From Phaseolus vulgaris (Eukaryota > Streptophyta > Magnoliopsida > Fabales > Fabaceae), in contig NC_023759.2 in assembly GCF_000499845.2 (NCBI RefSeq), forward strand, positions 21,782,716-21,846,715: 64,000 nucleotides of DNA, read 5' to 3'. The translations under genes and the position numbers were made by a program. This document shows positions 33,661-45,216 of this stretch, piece by piece. How positions within the stretch are numbered: the stretch's first letter is position 1; each line of letters opens with the position of its first letter. A model generated the notes under the pieces. It was not told the origin of the DNA and ran no database searches. It saw nothing but the letters and a program-made list of their open reading frames with translations.

Positions 33661-34833
33661 TGTACCGTCCCGTACCCGGGCGTTGACCAGAAGTCAAAGT
33701 CAACAAATGGTGGGACCCCTCAAGGGACCCAAGGAAGAAAAGTCAACAGGTCGCCCTAAAGTAAGACGTCGCCCTAAAGTAAGACATCGCCCTAAAGTAA
33801 GACGTCGCCAAGTAAGACGTCGGCAAGTAAGACGTCGCCAAGTAAGACGTCGCCAAGAGAGGCATCGCCCAAGAGAGACATCGCCCAAGAGAGACATCGC
33901 CCAAGAGAGACATCGCCCGAGAGAGGCATCGCCCAAGAGAGACATCGCCCAAGTAAGACATCGCCTAAGCAAAGACATCACCCAAGAGAGACATTGGGCC
34001 TCGACAGTTCAGAACAGTAGCAAGGAGAAGAGAAAGGTGGCTTCAAGGCCATAAGTTCTAGTACCAGTATTGGGAGACCCTGGGACAGATACGACCCATG
34101 AGAGGGCAATGACCAGGGGAGAACCACGTGCATGATACGAGAGAAAGGTAGATACACCCCCAGGGCGAGTGACTAGTGATTGGGGCACATGAGTTGGCAC
34201 CCAAAAAGTCAACCCACGTGACAGAAGCACTTCGCAGAAAAGAGGGCTCACACGATGGAAAAACCCTAAGTTCGGTGGCGGCGCTGTGGAATCCTCTGCA
34301 CAGAATAACCATCAAGTCAGAGGGGCACGTGGCAATGCACATGTGCTCATTAAAGGTTTCAGTGAAAGTTTGCCAAGGTACGCGTTAATTCAGTTAAGAT
34401 TAGAATATTCCAAGGAATGTTTTTATACGCTTTCAATGCGCTTTAATGATGAGAGGTGTATAAAAAGGGACCTTGGGAGCATTTGAAAGGGGAAAGTTTT
34501 AACCTAATTCTCATAGTCACACAGAGCACAAACCCTAATTGTTCTTGACGGCGCACCCAGCTGTGAGCACAAGGCAATTAGGGCAACACAGTTTTAGCCC
34601 TTCAGTACAGTTTTCGATCACCCTCAAAGCATTCGTTCAAGTGTTCCGATACGAGGGTGCGTCACCCTTTAATGTTTCTCGCTAGCTGACTTGATCGTCG
34701 GAGTGCAAACGGCCGCGAGGGCTCCCCTTTGTTAACTTCTTTTCAGGTATCTTTGACAGAGCAAAAACGAAGGTGCCCTAGCTCACGAGGACAAGCCACG
34801 CGCAAAGACGATCCCGGTCAACCGGCGGGAACA
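33661..34833 (+). mobile_element. Solo LTR (1,173 bp) with internal minisatellite
   Basis: It starts TGTACCGTCCCG and ends CCGGCGGGAACA. The flanks are TATAA (33656-33660) and GATAA (34834-34838), a 5-bp TSD with one mismatch. The neighbouring array predicts GATAA as the original. GTATAAAAAGG near 34459 is the likely TATA box. It is the same family as 18911-19615, but longer mainly because of the repeat at 33744-33995. Confidence 0.88.
33744..33995. repeat. Minisatellite of 15-18 bp units inside the solo LTR
   Basis: About 16-17 units are visible: first CTAAAGTAAGACGTCGCC (18 bp), then AGTAAGACGTCGCCA and AGAGAGACATCGCCC (15 bp). A 15-bp period keeps all frames open, which explains repetitive arginine-rich and leucine-rich frames on both strands; these are not genes. 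Confidence 0.85.
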
Positions 34834-35216
34834 GATAACATAAAAGATTATTATCTTTTAAGTATGTTGTGATATTATTCTGAAGATAACAAATATAATT
34901 GTTATTATTTAGATATGTTATCACATTATTATGAAAATTACAAATATATTTAAATTTGTTATCATGTTATTCTGAAGATAACATAAATGATTATTATCTT
35001 TTAAGTCTCTTGTGATATTATTCTGAAGGTAAAAGGTATAATTATTTCTTATATATAAAAAATTTCATATTAGACACCACTATGCAACTTGACATCTCAG
35101 CTAGGCTGACACCTCAAGTAACAACAATCATCTGTCATCATATGAAAAAAATATTATTAAAAAAGAAAAACGAAAGAAAATACAAAAAAACATGGGGGAC
35201 TAGACCAAAACCCATG

Positions 35217-35418
35217 TGTTAACAAACACGATACATAGGTAGATTATACCTATTCATAAAGAATTTTAAGAACATACTAGATGGAAGCCTACTATACCAA
35301 TGAAATGATTCTCTATGAATAAATCCTAAATTAGCCAACTTATCAGCACACGCATTCTCTTCACGAAAAATATGAGTAACCCTAAACCTGATTTTCCCAC
35401 AGTAATTAAGACAAGTAT
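35217..35418 (-). pseudogene. LINE-type RNase H relic
   Basis: The minus strand reads FRVTHIFREENACADKLANLGF and ends near RYNLPMYRVC and a stop. It resembles the C-terminal part of the RNase H domain (RVT_3 type) of plant LINEs, in which an H-x-x-R-x-x-N-x-x-A-D-x-L-A motif is typical. It is cut on its 5' side by the TGATG-family LTR at 35419. Confidence 0.65.
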
Positions 35419-36305
35419 TGATGTGAGTTGATTTTAGGATTGTTCATTTAGGTGACACTTTAGATCTATGATTGAGATATTTAGGCAATTAAGAGTGAAA
35501 GCCTAAGGAAAATCGCCACTAGACATTAACTTAACCAAGTGGTTAAGTAGATGTGAAGGTTCATTTCACAAAGGAAAAAGGAAAAGACAATTATAATGTG
35601 AAGATGATGACAAGAATATGGTGCGGAATTTAAGCATGGAAGGTAATAACATATGCAATAACCAAATGAACAAAAGGAGACCAAAAGAAGAACATATTTA
35701 TGAATTGAATGGAATGACAATGGAAGGAAAAGAAAATGAAGGAAAAAGGAAGCTTATGAGAAATGGAGTTTGAGATGATGAGCATGCCACTTTGATGATG
35801 AAATTACTCCAAGATAAGTGTTGAAAGCCATCAGTTGAGAGCTCTCAAATTCTCACAAGATAGGACTAAAGACTAAGAGGAACAAGCCTCACTAGCATCT
35901 CACACAAAATGTGCAGAAGTAACTTTTCTCTATTTCATTCAACATGTCAAATACACTAGGTAGGCCTCCTATTTATAGGTGAAGGAGCCTTGGAGAACAA
36001 GCTAAAGGGGTAGGATGGGAAAAGGGAAAAATGGGCAGCCTTAGGGTTTGACTAAGTCAAACCCGCATCCTAGGCTTGTCCTTCTAGAAACTAGGTCAAA
36101 ATACATCCCAAAAGGGCTAGGATTAAGCTAAAATGCTACCCAGCCCCTATTATGCTAAAGGTACCTTATTCTAGCCTATATTTGCTATTTGGATTTAAGA
36201 TTTCCAACAGGAAGAACTTTAGATGCTCTGGTCCTTGTTCAATTCTCCCTCTGGTGAGGTCTCTACTTTGAGATGACTTCTCATTGTGTAAATTAGCATC
36301 CTTGG
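35419..36305 (-). mobile_element. Second TGATG-family LTR, right end uncertain
   Basis: It is similar to 30033-31029 over most of its length: TGATGTGAGTTGATTTTAGG at the left, the palindrome CTTAACCAAGTGGTTAAG at 35530-35547, and TATAAATAG on the minus strand (35970-35977). The left flank is AGTAT. The expected ATCA end and a matching TSD are not seen before the gypsy LTR fragment begins at 36306, so the right end is diverged or truncated. Confidence 0.65.
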
Positions 36306-36564
36306 TGTACAGATCAGGTCATCGGGTGTGATGACGTGGCGGCAAGTGATAATATAGGCGTGTTGAACGGGACACCTGGCCGACAGAAGGGAAGTAAATC
36401 GGGAAGTCAGTATGGTCGCCGATCGCTGAATTGGCGTTCTCCGATCTCTAGTGTGCGTAACCGGCGGTCACCAGAGTTGCGTCATAGTCGCCGTATGTGA
36501 ATACTAGGAGATCAGGTGGTTAGAGATCGCTGGGGAATACTAGGAGATCGGGTGGTTTACACAC
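36306..36564 (+). repeat. Truncated gypsy LTR fragment (host of E3)
   Basis: It starts TGTACAGATCAGG and then follows the E1-type LTR (GATGACGTGG, ATAGGCGTGTTGAACGGG, ACCGGCGGTCACCAG). The stretch AATACTAGGAGATC plus GGTGGTT is duplicated near 36502 and 36537. It stops at the start of E3, so E3 seems to have inserted into this older LTR. The right part lies outside the window or is deleted. Confidence 0.7.
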
Positions 36565-37103
36565 TGTACCATCCTGGTAGTCGGAAGTGATGACGTGGCA
36601 CCAAGCTACAGTGTAGGCGTGTTGACAAGGCGCCAGGGTGGCAGAAGAGGAGGAAGTCGGGGGGCTTGTGAAGTCGCCAGTTATTAAGTTGGCGTGTTCC
36701 GATCTCCAGCATACCAGAACCGGCGATCACCCAGTTGAAGATGAAGTCGCCAGATGTAAACTCAGGCGACCAAATAATTGGAGATCGCCAGAGCAAGCAC
36801 ATCGCCAGAGATGAAGGTGGCGCAGATTATGAAGGCGGCCGGCGAGACCGCAGGGAAGGTGTACGAGAGCACCCTAACTCGCCAGTTCCAGTAGAGATCG
36901 CGCTCCCAAGTTAGCTATGCACTGGCAGTACCAGGCATAAGTAACTTAGCCAAAAAGAGAGTCAGAAGCAGCGCCCAAGTCAAGGAGGCTCCAGATGATG
37001 GCACGTGTACGACTGGATGCGAGCCACGTGTCTAGGTCTGTAACTGCCAGGAGAGAGAAAGTGACCAAGTATATAAGAGTTCTCAACGAACTTTCTGAGG
37101 TAC
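36565..37103 (+). repeat. E3 5' LTR, left part
   Basis: It starts TGTACCATCCTGG. Paired ACGTG cores lie near 37002 and 37025 and TATATAA near 37070. It is interrupted at 37103 by E2; its last five bases GGTAC (37099-37103) are the E2 target duplication. Confidence 0.9.
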
Positions 37104-37895
37104 TGTACCGCCCTGCTGGTCGGATGCGATGACGTGGCATCCTGTTACAGTGTAGGCGTGTTGACAAGGCGCCAGGTTGACAGTTGGGAAGGAAGTCGGG
37201 AGGCACATGTAGTCGCCGATAGTTAAGTTGGCGTGTTCCGATCTCCAGCTTACCAGAATAGGCGATCGCCAGGTTGGGGACGAAGTCGCCAGATGCAGAC
37301 TCAGGCGACCAGGCAGTCGAAGATCGCCAGAACAAGCACATCGCCGAAGTTAAAGGAGAAGCAGATTATGAAGGCGGCCGGCGAGACCACAGGGAAGGTG
37401 TATGAAGGCCCTACCTCGCCAGTTTCAGTAGAGATCGCATTCCTGAGTTAGCTATGCACTGGGCAGCACCATGCATAGGTAACTTAGCCAAAATGAGAGT
37501 AGAAGCAGCGCCAAGTCAGTGAGCCTCCAGATGATGGCACGTGTACAGTCGGATGCAAGCCACGTGTCCAAGTCTGTAACTGCCAGGAGAGAGAAAATCA
37601 CCAGGTATATAAGAGTTCTTAACAGATTTCCTAAGGTACGCACGTTCAGTTCATACACTTTACGCTTGCGAGTGACAGAGCTGTTTGTGAGAGAGATTTG
37701 CACGGTTCCAGTTCTTAGTATTTGGTGATACCGTCACTGACTTGAGCGTCGGAGTGCGATCGGCCGCAGCGGCGCCGTATCGTTTCTTTGCAGGTTCTTG
37801 AGATAGATCCAGAGGAGGAACGGAAGTGAGAAGCGGTGCGCACGTCGATCCTTTGACGAGGCATTCTCCAGCGCTCCGGTCAACAGGCAGGATCA
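37104..37895 (+). repeat. E2 5' LTR
   Basis: It is 792 bp, TGTACCGCCCTG to GGCAGGATCA, and identical to 48470-49261 except at 37837. Confidence 0.97.
37539..37612 (+). promoter_or_regulatory. E2 LTR promoter: paired ACGTG motifs and TATA box
   Basis: ACGTG lies at 37539-37543 and 37562-37566, with TATATAA at 37606-37612. Spacing is the same as in E1. The 3' LTR copy is at 48905-48978. Confidence 0.7.
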
Positions 37896-38260
37896 TCAGG
37901 CGCCCACCGTGGGGCCGTGTAAAACGTGCTCCCATCCACAGCGTGAGTTCGTGGAGGTTTTCGAGGTTTTCTGCGCGGTTGTGTGCTGGTGCAACCGTCG
38001 TTCTTGGTTTCTTTGAGTTTCGTTCGGGGAAGTTTGTGTTTTAAACCGTTCGTTTGGTTTTTCGGTCGGTGGATTCGAGTTCTTTCGTTTGGTTGTTTGG
38101 TTCGCGGGGAAACGGTGGTTTTTGGTGAAGCTGCGATTTTCTTCGAAGGTTCGCGGTTTCTTGAAGTCCTTGCGCAGTTTCTTGAATCTTCTCCGATCGG
38201 TCGCTGATTCGTTCGTGGTTGAAGTGTTATTTGCTGTACTTCTGTGGTTCGCTGAAGTTA
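37896..38260 (+). other. E2 PBS and leader
   Basis: The PBS TCAGGCGCCCACCGTGGGGC is at 37896-37915. A 345-bp leader follows, with recurring GTTCG- and GGTGAATTCG-like words, up to the gag ATG at 38261. Confidence 0.75.
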
Positions 38261-41200
38261 ATGAGAAAGATGAGAAGCAATCGTTCCAGTCCCGTGGCTC
38301 CCGTCGCAGCTGAAGGCGACGCCGCCATGACCATGGCGCAGATGGCAGAAATGATGCGCTCATTGCAGGCCACTGTAGAAGCCTCGCGCGTCGAGCAGGT
38401 GAGGATACATGAAGACCTGGTCGCCTCTCGCGCCAGGAACGAGGAGCTCAGCAAAGTAGCTGAAGAGCTACGTCGAGCTCTTCAGGAGCAGCAGGGTCGT
38501 TCTTCAGCTGAAGAAGTGGCACCGTCGCCGCCGCCTCGTGTGTTCCCAATGCCTTTCGTTCAGGCGATTACCGACACACCAATTCCCACGAGCGTGGTTC
38601 CGGTTAAGGCTGTGTTTACCGGCGTGGAGGATCCAGAGGCTCATCTGACCACGTTCCACACACAGATGATGCTGTCGGGAGGGTCGGATGCTGTCTATTG
38701 TAAGATGTTCGTGAGCACGCTCCAGGGAACGGCGATGGAGTGGTTTGTGAGCCTGCCTAATGGCCACATAACTAATTTTCAGCAATTTTCGAAAATCTTT
38801 GTCGAGCAGTATATTGTGAACAAGGCACCGCCCAGGGTGTCCTATGACCTGTTTGATATAAGGCAGTACCATGGGGAGTCCCTCAGAGACTACCTCAATC
38901 GCTTCGGAGCGCAGATGGTCAGGTCGCCGGCCAAGGATGAAGAAATGCTGGTTTATGCCTTCAAGAAGGGCGTGCAGCCAGGGCCATTCTGCGAAGCCTT
39001 GATCAGGGCTCATCCAGCGACGTTTGCTGAAGTCAGGCGACTTGCGGTGGCTCACATCGCCGACGAGAGTGAGGTCGCCGAGAAGAGAGGCAGTGTGGCT
39101 CCCGTTAGGCCACGCGCCCAGACCAGGATCCAGCCACAGAGAGTGCTGGAAACGGCAGCGGCGGCCAGAAAGGATCAAAGGACTCGCTATCCTTACGATA
39201 GGAGAAACAAGGGAAGAAGCCAAGCACGCCAACCGCCAGCACGCCAACAACCAGCACGCCGGGAATACAATCGCCCACCTAAGCACAAATTCGTCATGGG
39301 ACTAGCGGACCTGATCGCTATCCCTAACATATCAGCTAGATTGAAGGCGCCCGAGAAGGTGGGCGACAAGGTGCTAGGGTCGAAGCCGGACGTCTGGTGC
39401 GAGTTTCACCAGTGCTTTGGCCACAACCTGGACTCATGTTTGTCTTTAGGATACTAGCTCGATGACCTGGTCAAGAGCGGGTTCCTAAACGACTATCTGC
39501 TGGACAGAAGGACCGGAGGGGCGTCGAGTTCCCAGCCAGCAGGTGGAGAAGCCCAGCAACATGAGATGCCTATCCATGGGGAGATCCACACCATTGCAGG
39601 GGGTTTCTCAGGTGGTGGATGCACCGCGTCGCAGAGGAAAAGGTACGCGCGATCGGTGATGTCAGTAGACATGTTTGAAGATCACTCGCCCGAAGTGGAC
39701 ATTACGTTCACCAAGCAGGATCTTCGGGACGTTGTGCCTCATGACAACGATCCCATTGTTATTTCGTTGATCACGGCGGGGAGGAAGGTCCACCGAGTTC
39801 TGGTGGACCAAGGAAGTTCGGCAGACGTGATGTTCTGGCCGACTTTCACGCAGTTGGAATTGCCCCTTGACCAGCTAAGGCCCTATGGAGGGTGCTTGTA
39901 TGGGTTCGCTGGCGACCAGGTGGAGGTCAGGGGGTACATCGAGCTGAGAACCACGTTTACCGATGAGGCTGGGTCGAGGACGGAGAAAATCAAGTACCTC
40001 ATCGTAAACGCCCCCTCAGCATATAACATCCTGCTGGGAAGGCCCACTCTCAACAGGATAGGCGCAATTCCATCGACTCGGCACATGAAGGTGAAGCTGC
40101 CGTCCATGGAAGGGGTGGTGATCACGATAAAGTCTGATCAGAAGGAAGCGAAAAAGTGCTATGAAAATAGCCTGAAAAATAAAAGATCAGTGAGCTATGT
40201 CACAACCACCCCACCGCCCGGTGTGAAGCCCAGACCGCCGATAATGGAGGAGGCCGCTGGAAGGGACGTAGAGATGGTAGATGCTGAGCTGGGGGAGAGG
40301 AATGCTGCCCTGGAGGAGGAAGAGGCGCGGAATCGCCCGGAGGAAGCAAGGGAACTCGGAATCGCCAAGGCGGTGATCGCCAGAGAGTCCAGGCCCAAAC
40401 CCGTCGAGCAGTGGCTCGAGAAGGAGATCGGGGGGAAGGTTTTCAAGCTCGGAAGATCTCTGGAGGTCGATCTCCAGGACCAGATCGCCAAGGTGATTGA
40501 ACGGCATCTGGACGCGTTTGCCTGGTCTGCTTCGGACATGCCCGGGATCGATCCCGACTTCTTGTGCCATCATCTGGCGATGGACAACATGGTGAGACCG
40601 GTGCGGCAAAGAAGGAGGAAATTTAATGAAGAAAGGAGGCAGGCGATCAAGGATGAGACCCAGAAACTCCTCGCTGCAGGCCACATCCGGGAAGTCCAGT
40701 ACCCTGAGTGGCTGGCAAATGTCGTGCTGGTAAAGAAGAGCAACGGGAAATGGCGCATGTGCGTCGATTTCACCGACCTGAATAAGGCTTGCCCAAAGGA
40801 TTCGTATCCTTTACCAAGCATTGATGCCCTGGTTGATAGCGCTGCAGGGTGCAAGCTGCTGAGTTTCCTGGACGCCTTCTCGGGCTATAATCAGATCAAG
40901 ATGCATCCCATGGATGAAGAAAAAACAGCTTTCATGACGGAGAGGTCGTGCTACTGTTATAAGGTGATGCCGTTCGGGCTGAAGAACGCGGGGGCCACGT
41001 ACCAGAGGCTGATGGATCGAGTACTTGCACCGATGCTGGGAAGGAACGTGCAAGCTTACGTCGATGACATGGTCGTGACCTCGCAGGAGAAAAGCGAGCA
41101 CGTTGCAGACTTGGAAGAGTTGTTCACGACGATCGCCAAGTTCAAGTTGAAGCTCAACCCGGAGAAATGCATTTTCGGCGTGGAGGCTGGAAAATTTTTG

Positions 41201-43713
41201 GGTTTTCTCTTGACTGAAAGAGGGATAGAGGCCAACCCGGACAAGTGCGCCGCCATCTTGGCGATGAGAAGCCCGACTACAGTGAAAGAAGTCCAGCAGC
41301 TGACGGGTCGGATGGCGGCCCTATCCCGCTTCGTGTCAGCAAGCGGAGAAAAGGGACATCCCTATTTCCAGTGTCTGCGGCGCAATAACAAGTTCCTTGG
41401 ACGAAAGAGTGCGAGGAAGCTTTCGTCAAGCTGAAGGAATATTTGGCGAGCCCGCCGGTTTTGTGCAAACCACTGGCGGGAATCCCTATCAGGTTGTATT
41501 TCGCTGTGACTGAGAGGGCGGTGAGTGCTGTGCTCGCCCAGGACCAGGATCAGGCTCAGAGACCTATTTATTTCGTGAGTAAAGTGTTGCAGGGCCCAGA
41601 AACGAGATATCAGGCCCTAGAGAAGGCTGCATTGGCTGTGGTGTTTTCGGCGAGGAGGTTGCGCCACTATTTCCACAGTTTCACAATACTGGTGATGACT
41701 GACCTGCCCATCCAGAAGGTCTTGAAGAAACCTGACGTTGCAGGAAGAATGGTGAAGTGGGCAGTCGAGTTGTCAGAGTTTGACATTAAATACGAGCCTC
41801 GAGGCCCGATCAAAGGGCAAATCTTTGCAGATTTTGTAGTCGAGCTCTCTTCAGAGGCGACGCGGGTTGAAGGAGATGATTTCCGTTGGGTACTCTCGGT
41901 GGATGGATCGTCAAACCAGCAGGGTAGCGGTGCTGGAGTCATATTGGAAGGACCCAACGGCGTGCTGATCGAACAATCGTTGAGATTCGCCTTCAAAGCC
42001 AGCAACAATCAAGCAGAGTATGAGGCGCTGATCGCCGGGATTCTGCTGGCTAAAGAGATGGAAGCCAGAGTGCTGATGGCTAAGAGTGACTCGCTGCTAG
42101 TCACCGGGCAAGTAACAGGCGAGTTCCAGGCTAAAGATCCACAAATGGCGGCTTACTTGGCGTATGTGCAGGAATTGAAGAGTTCCTTCGCCTCTTTTGA
42201 AGTGGTGCATGTGCCCCGAGAACAGAATGCCCGAGCTGACTTGCTTGCTAAGCTCGCCAGTTCGGGCAAGGGGGGTAGACAGAGGACAGTGATTCAAGAA
42301 ACTTTGAAGACGCCGAGGGCATTTGTAGCAGATCACCTGGTCCTTCAGATAAGCAGGTCGACGGAGAGAGCAGCGAGAAGCCATAAGTCTTTGACGCAAG
42401 AAACCCTGAGATCGCCAAGAATTAGAGCTTGTCGAGGAGAAAAGGTGGACGTGATGCAGGTCTGCGCCACCCAAGAGCCAGACACATGGATAACACAGTA
42501 CGAGCGATGCCTGGCGGATGGCCTCCTCCCGTTAGATCCAACAGAAGCTAGGAAGGTAAAGAAGAATTCCAGCAAGTACACACTGATTGATGGCGATCTG
42601 TACAGGTTTGGGTTCACTCACCCACTCCTGGAATGTATACACGGCGAAAAGTGCACGAGAGTTATGGCAGAGCTCCACGAAGGAATATGTGGAAGTCACG
42701 TCGGGGGTCGAGCTCTGGCCGCCAGGACTCTCCGTGCAGGCTACTACTGGCCATCCATGAGAGAAGATTGCAAGAAGTATGCCCAGTGCTGCAAGCAATG
42801 CCAGCAGCACGCCGATTGGCACAAGGCGCCTCCCGAGGAGTTGAAGTCGATCTATAGCCCTTGGCCGTTTCATACTTGGGGAATCGACATCCTGGGACCT
42901 TTTCCACTGGCGATCAGGCAGATGAAGTACTTGGTGGTGGCGATTGAGTATTTCACCAAGTGGATTGAAGCAGAACCAGTGGCCCAGATCACCGCGCACA
43001 AGATCGAAGGCTTCGTGTGGAAGAATATTGTGTGCCGGTTTGGAGTGCCTAAGCGCCTGGTATCAGATAATGGGACTCAGTTTGCGAGCCACCTGTTGAA
43101 GAAGCTTTGCGAAGGGGTTGGAATTCAGCAAGTGTTTGCATCCGTCGAGCACCCTCAGACTAATGGCCAGGTGGAATCAGCTAACCGGGTGTTGCTGAGA
43201 GGTTTGAAGAGGAGGCTCGAGAAAGCCAAGGGGAGTTGGGCTGAGGAGGTACCCCGAATAGTTTGGGCGTACCACACCACCGAGCAGTCAGGAACCCATG
43301 AGACCCCGTTTAGTTTGGTCTATGGGTGTGATGCCATGATTCCAGTCGAGATTCAGGAGAGCTCGCCGAGATTCCAGAACTTTGTAGAGGAAGACTCGAA
43401 TGAAGAGAGAAGACTGAACCTGGATCTGCTGGACGAAGTCAGGGAGGAGGCAAGGCTGAAGGCTGAGGCGGTGAAGAGAAGGGTCGAGCGAAGGTACAAC
43501 TCAAGGGTGATGCCAAGGCAGTTTAGAGAAGGCAATCTGGTGATGAGAAAGGCCCACCAGTACGAGATGGAGAATAAGCTATCACCCAAGTGGACTGGAC
43601 CGTTCAGAATAACCGAGGCACTCGGGAACGGAGCCTATCGCTTGGAGACGTTGGAAGGGGGGGCGATCCCTCGTACCTGGAACGCCACACACCTGAAGTT
43701 GTACTATAGCTAA
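38261..43713 (+). pseudogene. E2 gag-pol with two lesions
   Basis: The start at 38261 (MRKMRSNRSS) is in the conserved leader/gag context shared with E1 and E3. Gag has an N-terminal coiled region, the retrotransposon-gag core (FVSLPNGHITNFQQFSKIF, RDYLNRFGAQ) and the knuckle CEFHQCFGHNLDSC near 39400-39440. Then come protease DQGSS at 39806, RT with YVDD at 41057-41068, a Ty3-type RNase H, a second RNase H (VDGSSNQQG from 41899), and integrase with HHCC (42670-42800) and catalytic D 42886, D 43066 and E 43174. It ends at LKLYYS. Lesions are a CAG-to-TAG change at 39455-39457 and loss of one base near 41393-41398, between RT and RNase H. All key catalytic residues I can check are present. Confidence 0.96.
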
Positions 43714-43764
43714 GAGCTTTGTAAGTAAAGACAAACACAAATATTACATTGCAATGTCTCTGTT

Positions 43765-43829
43765 AAAACAGTTTTAAGGGGGCACTCTTTTTTCCCTAAG
43801 GAGGGTTTTTAATGAGGCCGCCCAATAAA
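43765..43829 (+). terminator. Conserved post-pol block with AATAAA (E2)
   Basis: It has the same block as E1: GTTAAAACAG, TTTTTTCCCTAAGGAGGG, TTTTTAATGAGGC and AATAAA at 43824-43829, about 110 bp after the pol stop. It is a possible internal polyadenylation signal. Confidence 0.45.
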
Positions 43830-43960
43830 AGAAGAGTTTTCGAAGTATAAGGTGTTTTCAGACCGCATATGTGTTATTTCCAAAAGTTTCGAAGAAAGAC
43901 CTTGTCATTCGTACATGATTTGAGGCACGAAAAGATATGTCGCGTGTTTTCTAAAATTTT

Positions 43961-44240
43961 AAAGTCCTCATCGTTTTTCGGCGATTAGAGGCACCGGTTA
44001 AGTTTTTAAAGTCCTCATCGTTTTTCGGCGATTAGAGGCACCGGTTAAGTTTTTAAAGTCCTCATCGTTTTTCGGCGATTAGAGGCACCAGTTAAGTTTT
44101 TAAAGTCCTCATCGTTTTTCGGCGATTAGAGGCACCGGTTAAGTTTTTAAAGTCCTCATCGTTTTTCGGCGATTAGAGGCACCAGTTAAGTTTTTAAAGT
44201 CCTCATCGTTTTTCGGCGATCGGAGGCACCAGATGGAAGA
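43961..44240. repeat. E2 post-pol array, 47-bp units
   Basis: Six nearly identical 47-bp units start at 43961, 44008, 44055, 44102, 44149 and 44196. The core is CCTCATCGTTTTTCGGCGAT followed by TAGAGGCACC. ATCG pairs with CGAT and CCTC with GAGG, so each unit can form a small hairpin. The homogeneity suggests recent expansion. Confidence 0.9.
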
Positions 44241-44650
44241 CCTCAACGCCCTCGCGCGTTTTGAGGCAAGTTAAAAAGACCTCCTCGCCGTTGAGCGAGT
44301 GCAGGCGAGAAAGAGAAAAAGTCCTCCGTGTTTCTGGGAGCGAGAAAATGTAACTCCCGGGGCAACGCAGAGGCAAGTTAAAGACCTCCTCGCCGTTGTG
44401 CGGGCGCAGGCGAGAAAGGTCCTCAGTGCATCCAGGGGGGGGGAGATGTACGCCCTGGGCAAGTTGAGGCACCTGACAAAGTCCTTCTCGCCGTCGAGCG
44501 AGTTAAGGCCGTTTAAAGTCCTTCTCGCCGATGAGCGAGTTCAGGCGAGTAAAAGTCCTTCTCGCCGATGAGCGAGTTCAGGCGAGTTAAAAGACCTTCT
44601 CGCCTGTGCGCGAGTATAGGCAAGATAAAATCCTTCTCGTCTTGAACGAG
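44241..44650. repeat. E2 post-pol array, mixed hairpin units
   Basis: This is a series of units with different inner stems: AACGCCCTCGCGCGTTTT, CTCGCCGTTGAGCGAG, CTCGCCGTTGTGCGGGCG, CTCGCCGATGAGCGAG (twice) and CTCGCCTGTGCGCGAG. Longer units contain CCGTGTTTCTGGGAG with CTCCCGGGGCAACG. Most begin AAAGnCCTC or AAAGnCCTTC and end AGGC. Confidence 0.75.
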
Positions 44651-45216
44651 TTCAGGTATGGCGGAGAGGGTGGAAGAAGCTTGAAAGGCGGCTAAGGTAG
44701 GTTCGAAGAGAACGCCTAAGCCAGCCAGTCTTTAGCTCTGAGGTTCAGGGGAGGTAAAGGAAGGTCCCAAAGGGCATTTCTGCCTCAGATAAAGAGACAA
44801 CTGCCAAAGCCTGAGGCTAAGAAAAGCTGGTGTTGCCAAGAGGTCTAGGTGATCGCGAAAGTTCAAACACGGCGAGAAGGTTGGAAGACTTGTTTGATAA
44901 AGCGGGTCAAGTGGGACGTTGTTTGAACCAATGATTGAATCATAGTTCATTGCTTGGAACCTTTCTTACGATCAGGTTAGTGCCTCAGGGGTGCAAGTTG
45001 TTTAAAGCGATTATTGCTTAAGTTTGAATCAGCTCGAAGAAGTTACGCCAAAGGTCGTGTTTGCAAAATCACCAAGTTAAGCGTAGCAGAGTTAGGCATA
45101 CAAAGAAAGTAAAGCGCTCAAGAGAAGTCAGAAGACATATCCAAATTTCGCTATTGAAATAAGTGGCTGTTCAAAATACATGTGCAAGAGTTTTTACAAG
45201 ATAAATACAAGTGAAT
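44651..45216. other. E2 spacer before antisense gene
   Basis: This is non-coding and similar to 13036-13649 of E1. It probably contains the 3'UTR of the antisense gene. Confidence 0.5.

Larger units (their letters stand above)
33545..35045. repeat. AT-rich tandem array interrupted by a solo LTR
   Basis: Both sides of the solo LTR at 33661-34833 carry related degenerate units (TGTTATCA..TTATTATGAAAAT, ATTATTCTGAAGATAAC, ATTATTATCTTTTAAGT). The right side holds about one and a half units with a period of about 143 bp (34834 and 34977). The LTR clearly inserted inside the array. Confidence 0.65.

Noticed and set aside
33623..34054. Arginine-rich repetitive frame (VRRR type) as a gene
   Set aside because: It is produced by the 15-bp minisatellite in a solo LTR and opens equally on the other strand; there is no domain or start context.
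43961..44240. CRISPR-like regularly spaced repeats
   Set aside because: Units are contiguous tandem copies with no unique spacers, sit in a plant retrotransposon, and have no cas genes nearby.
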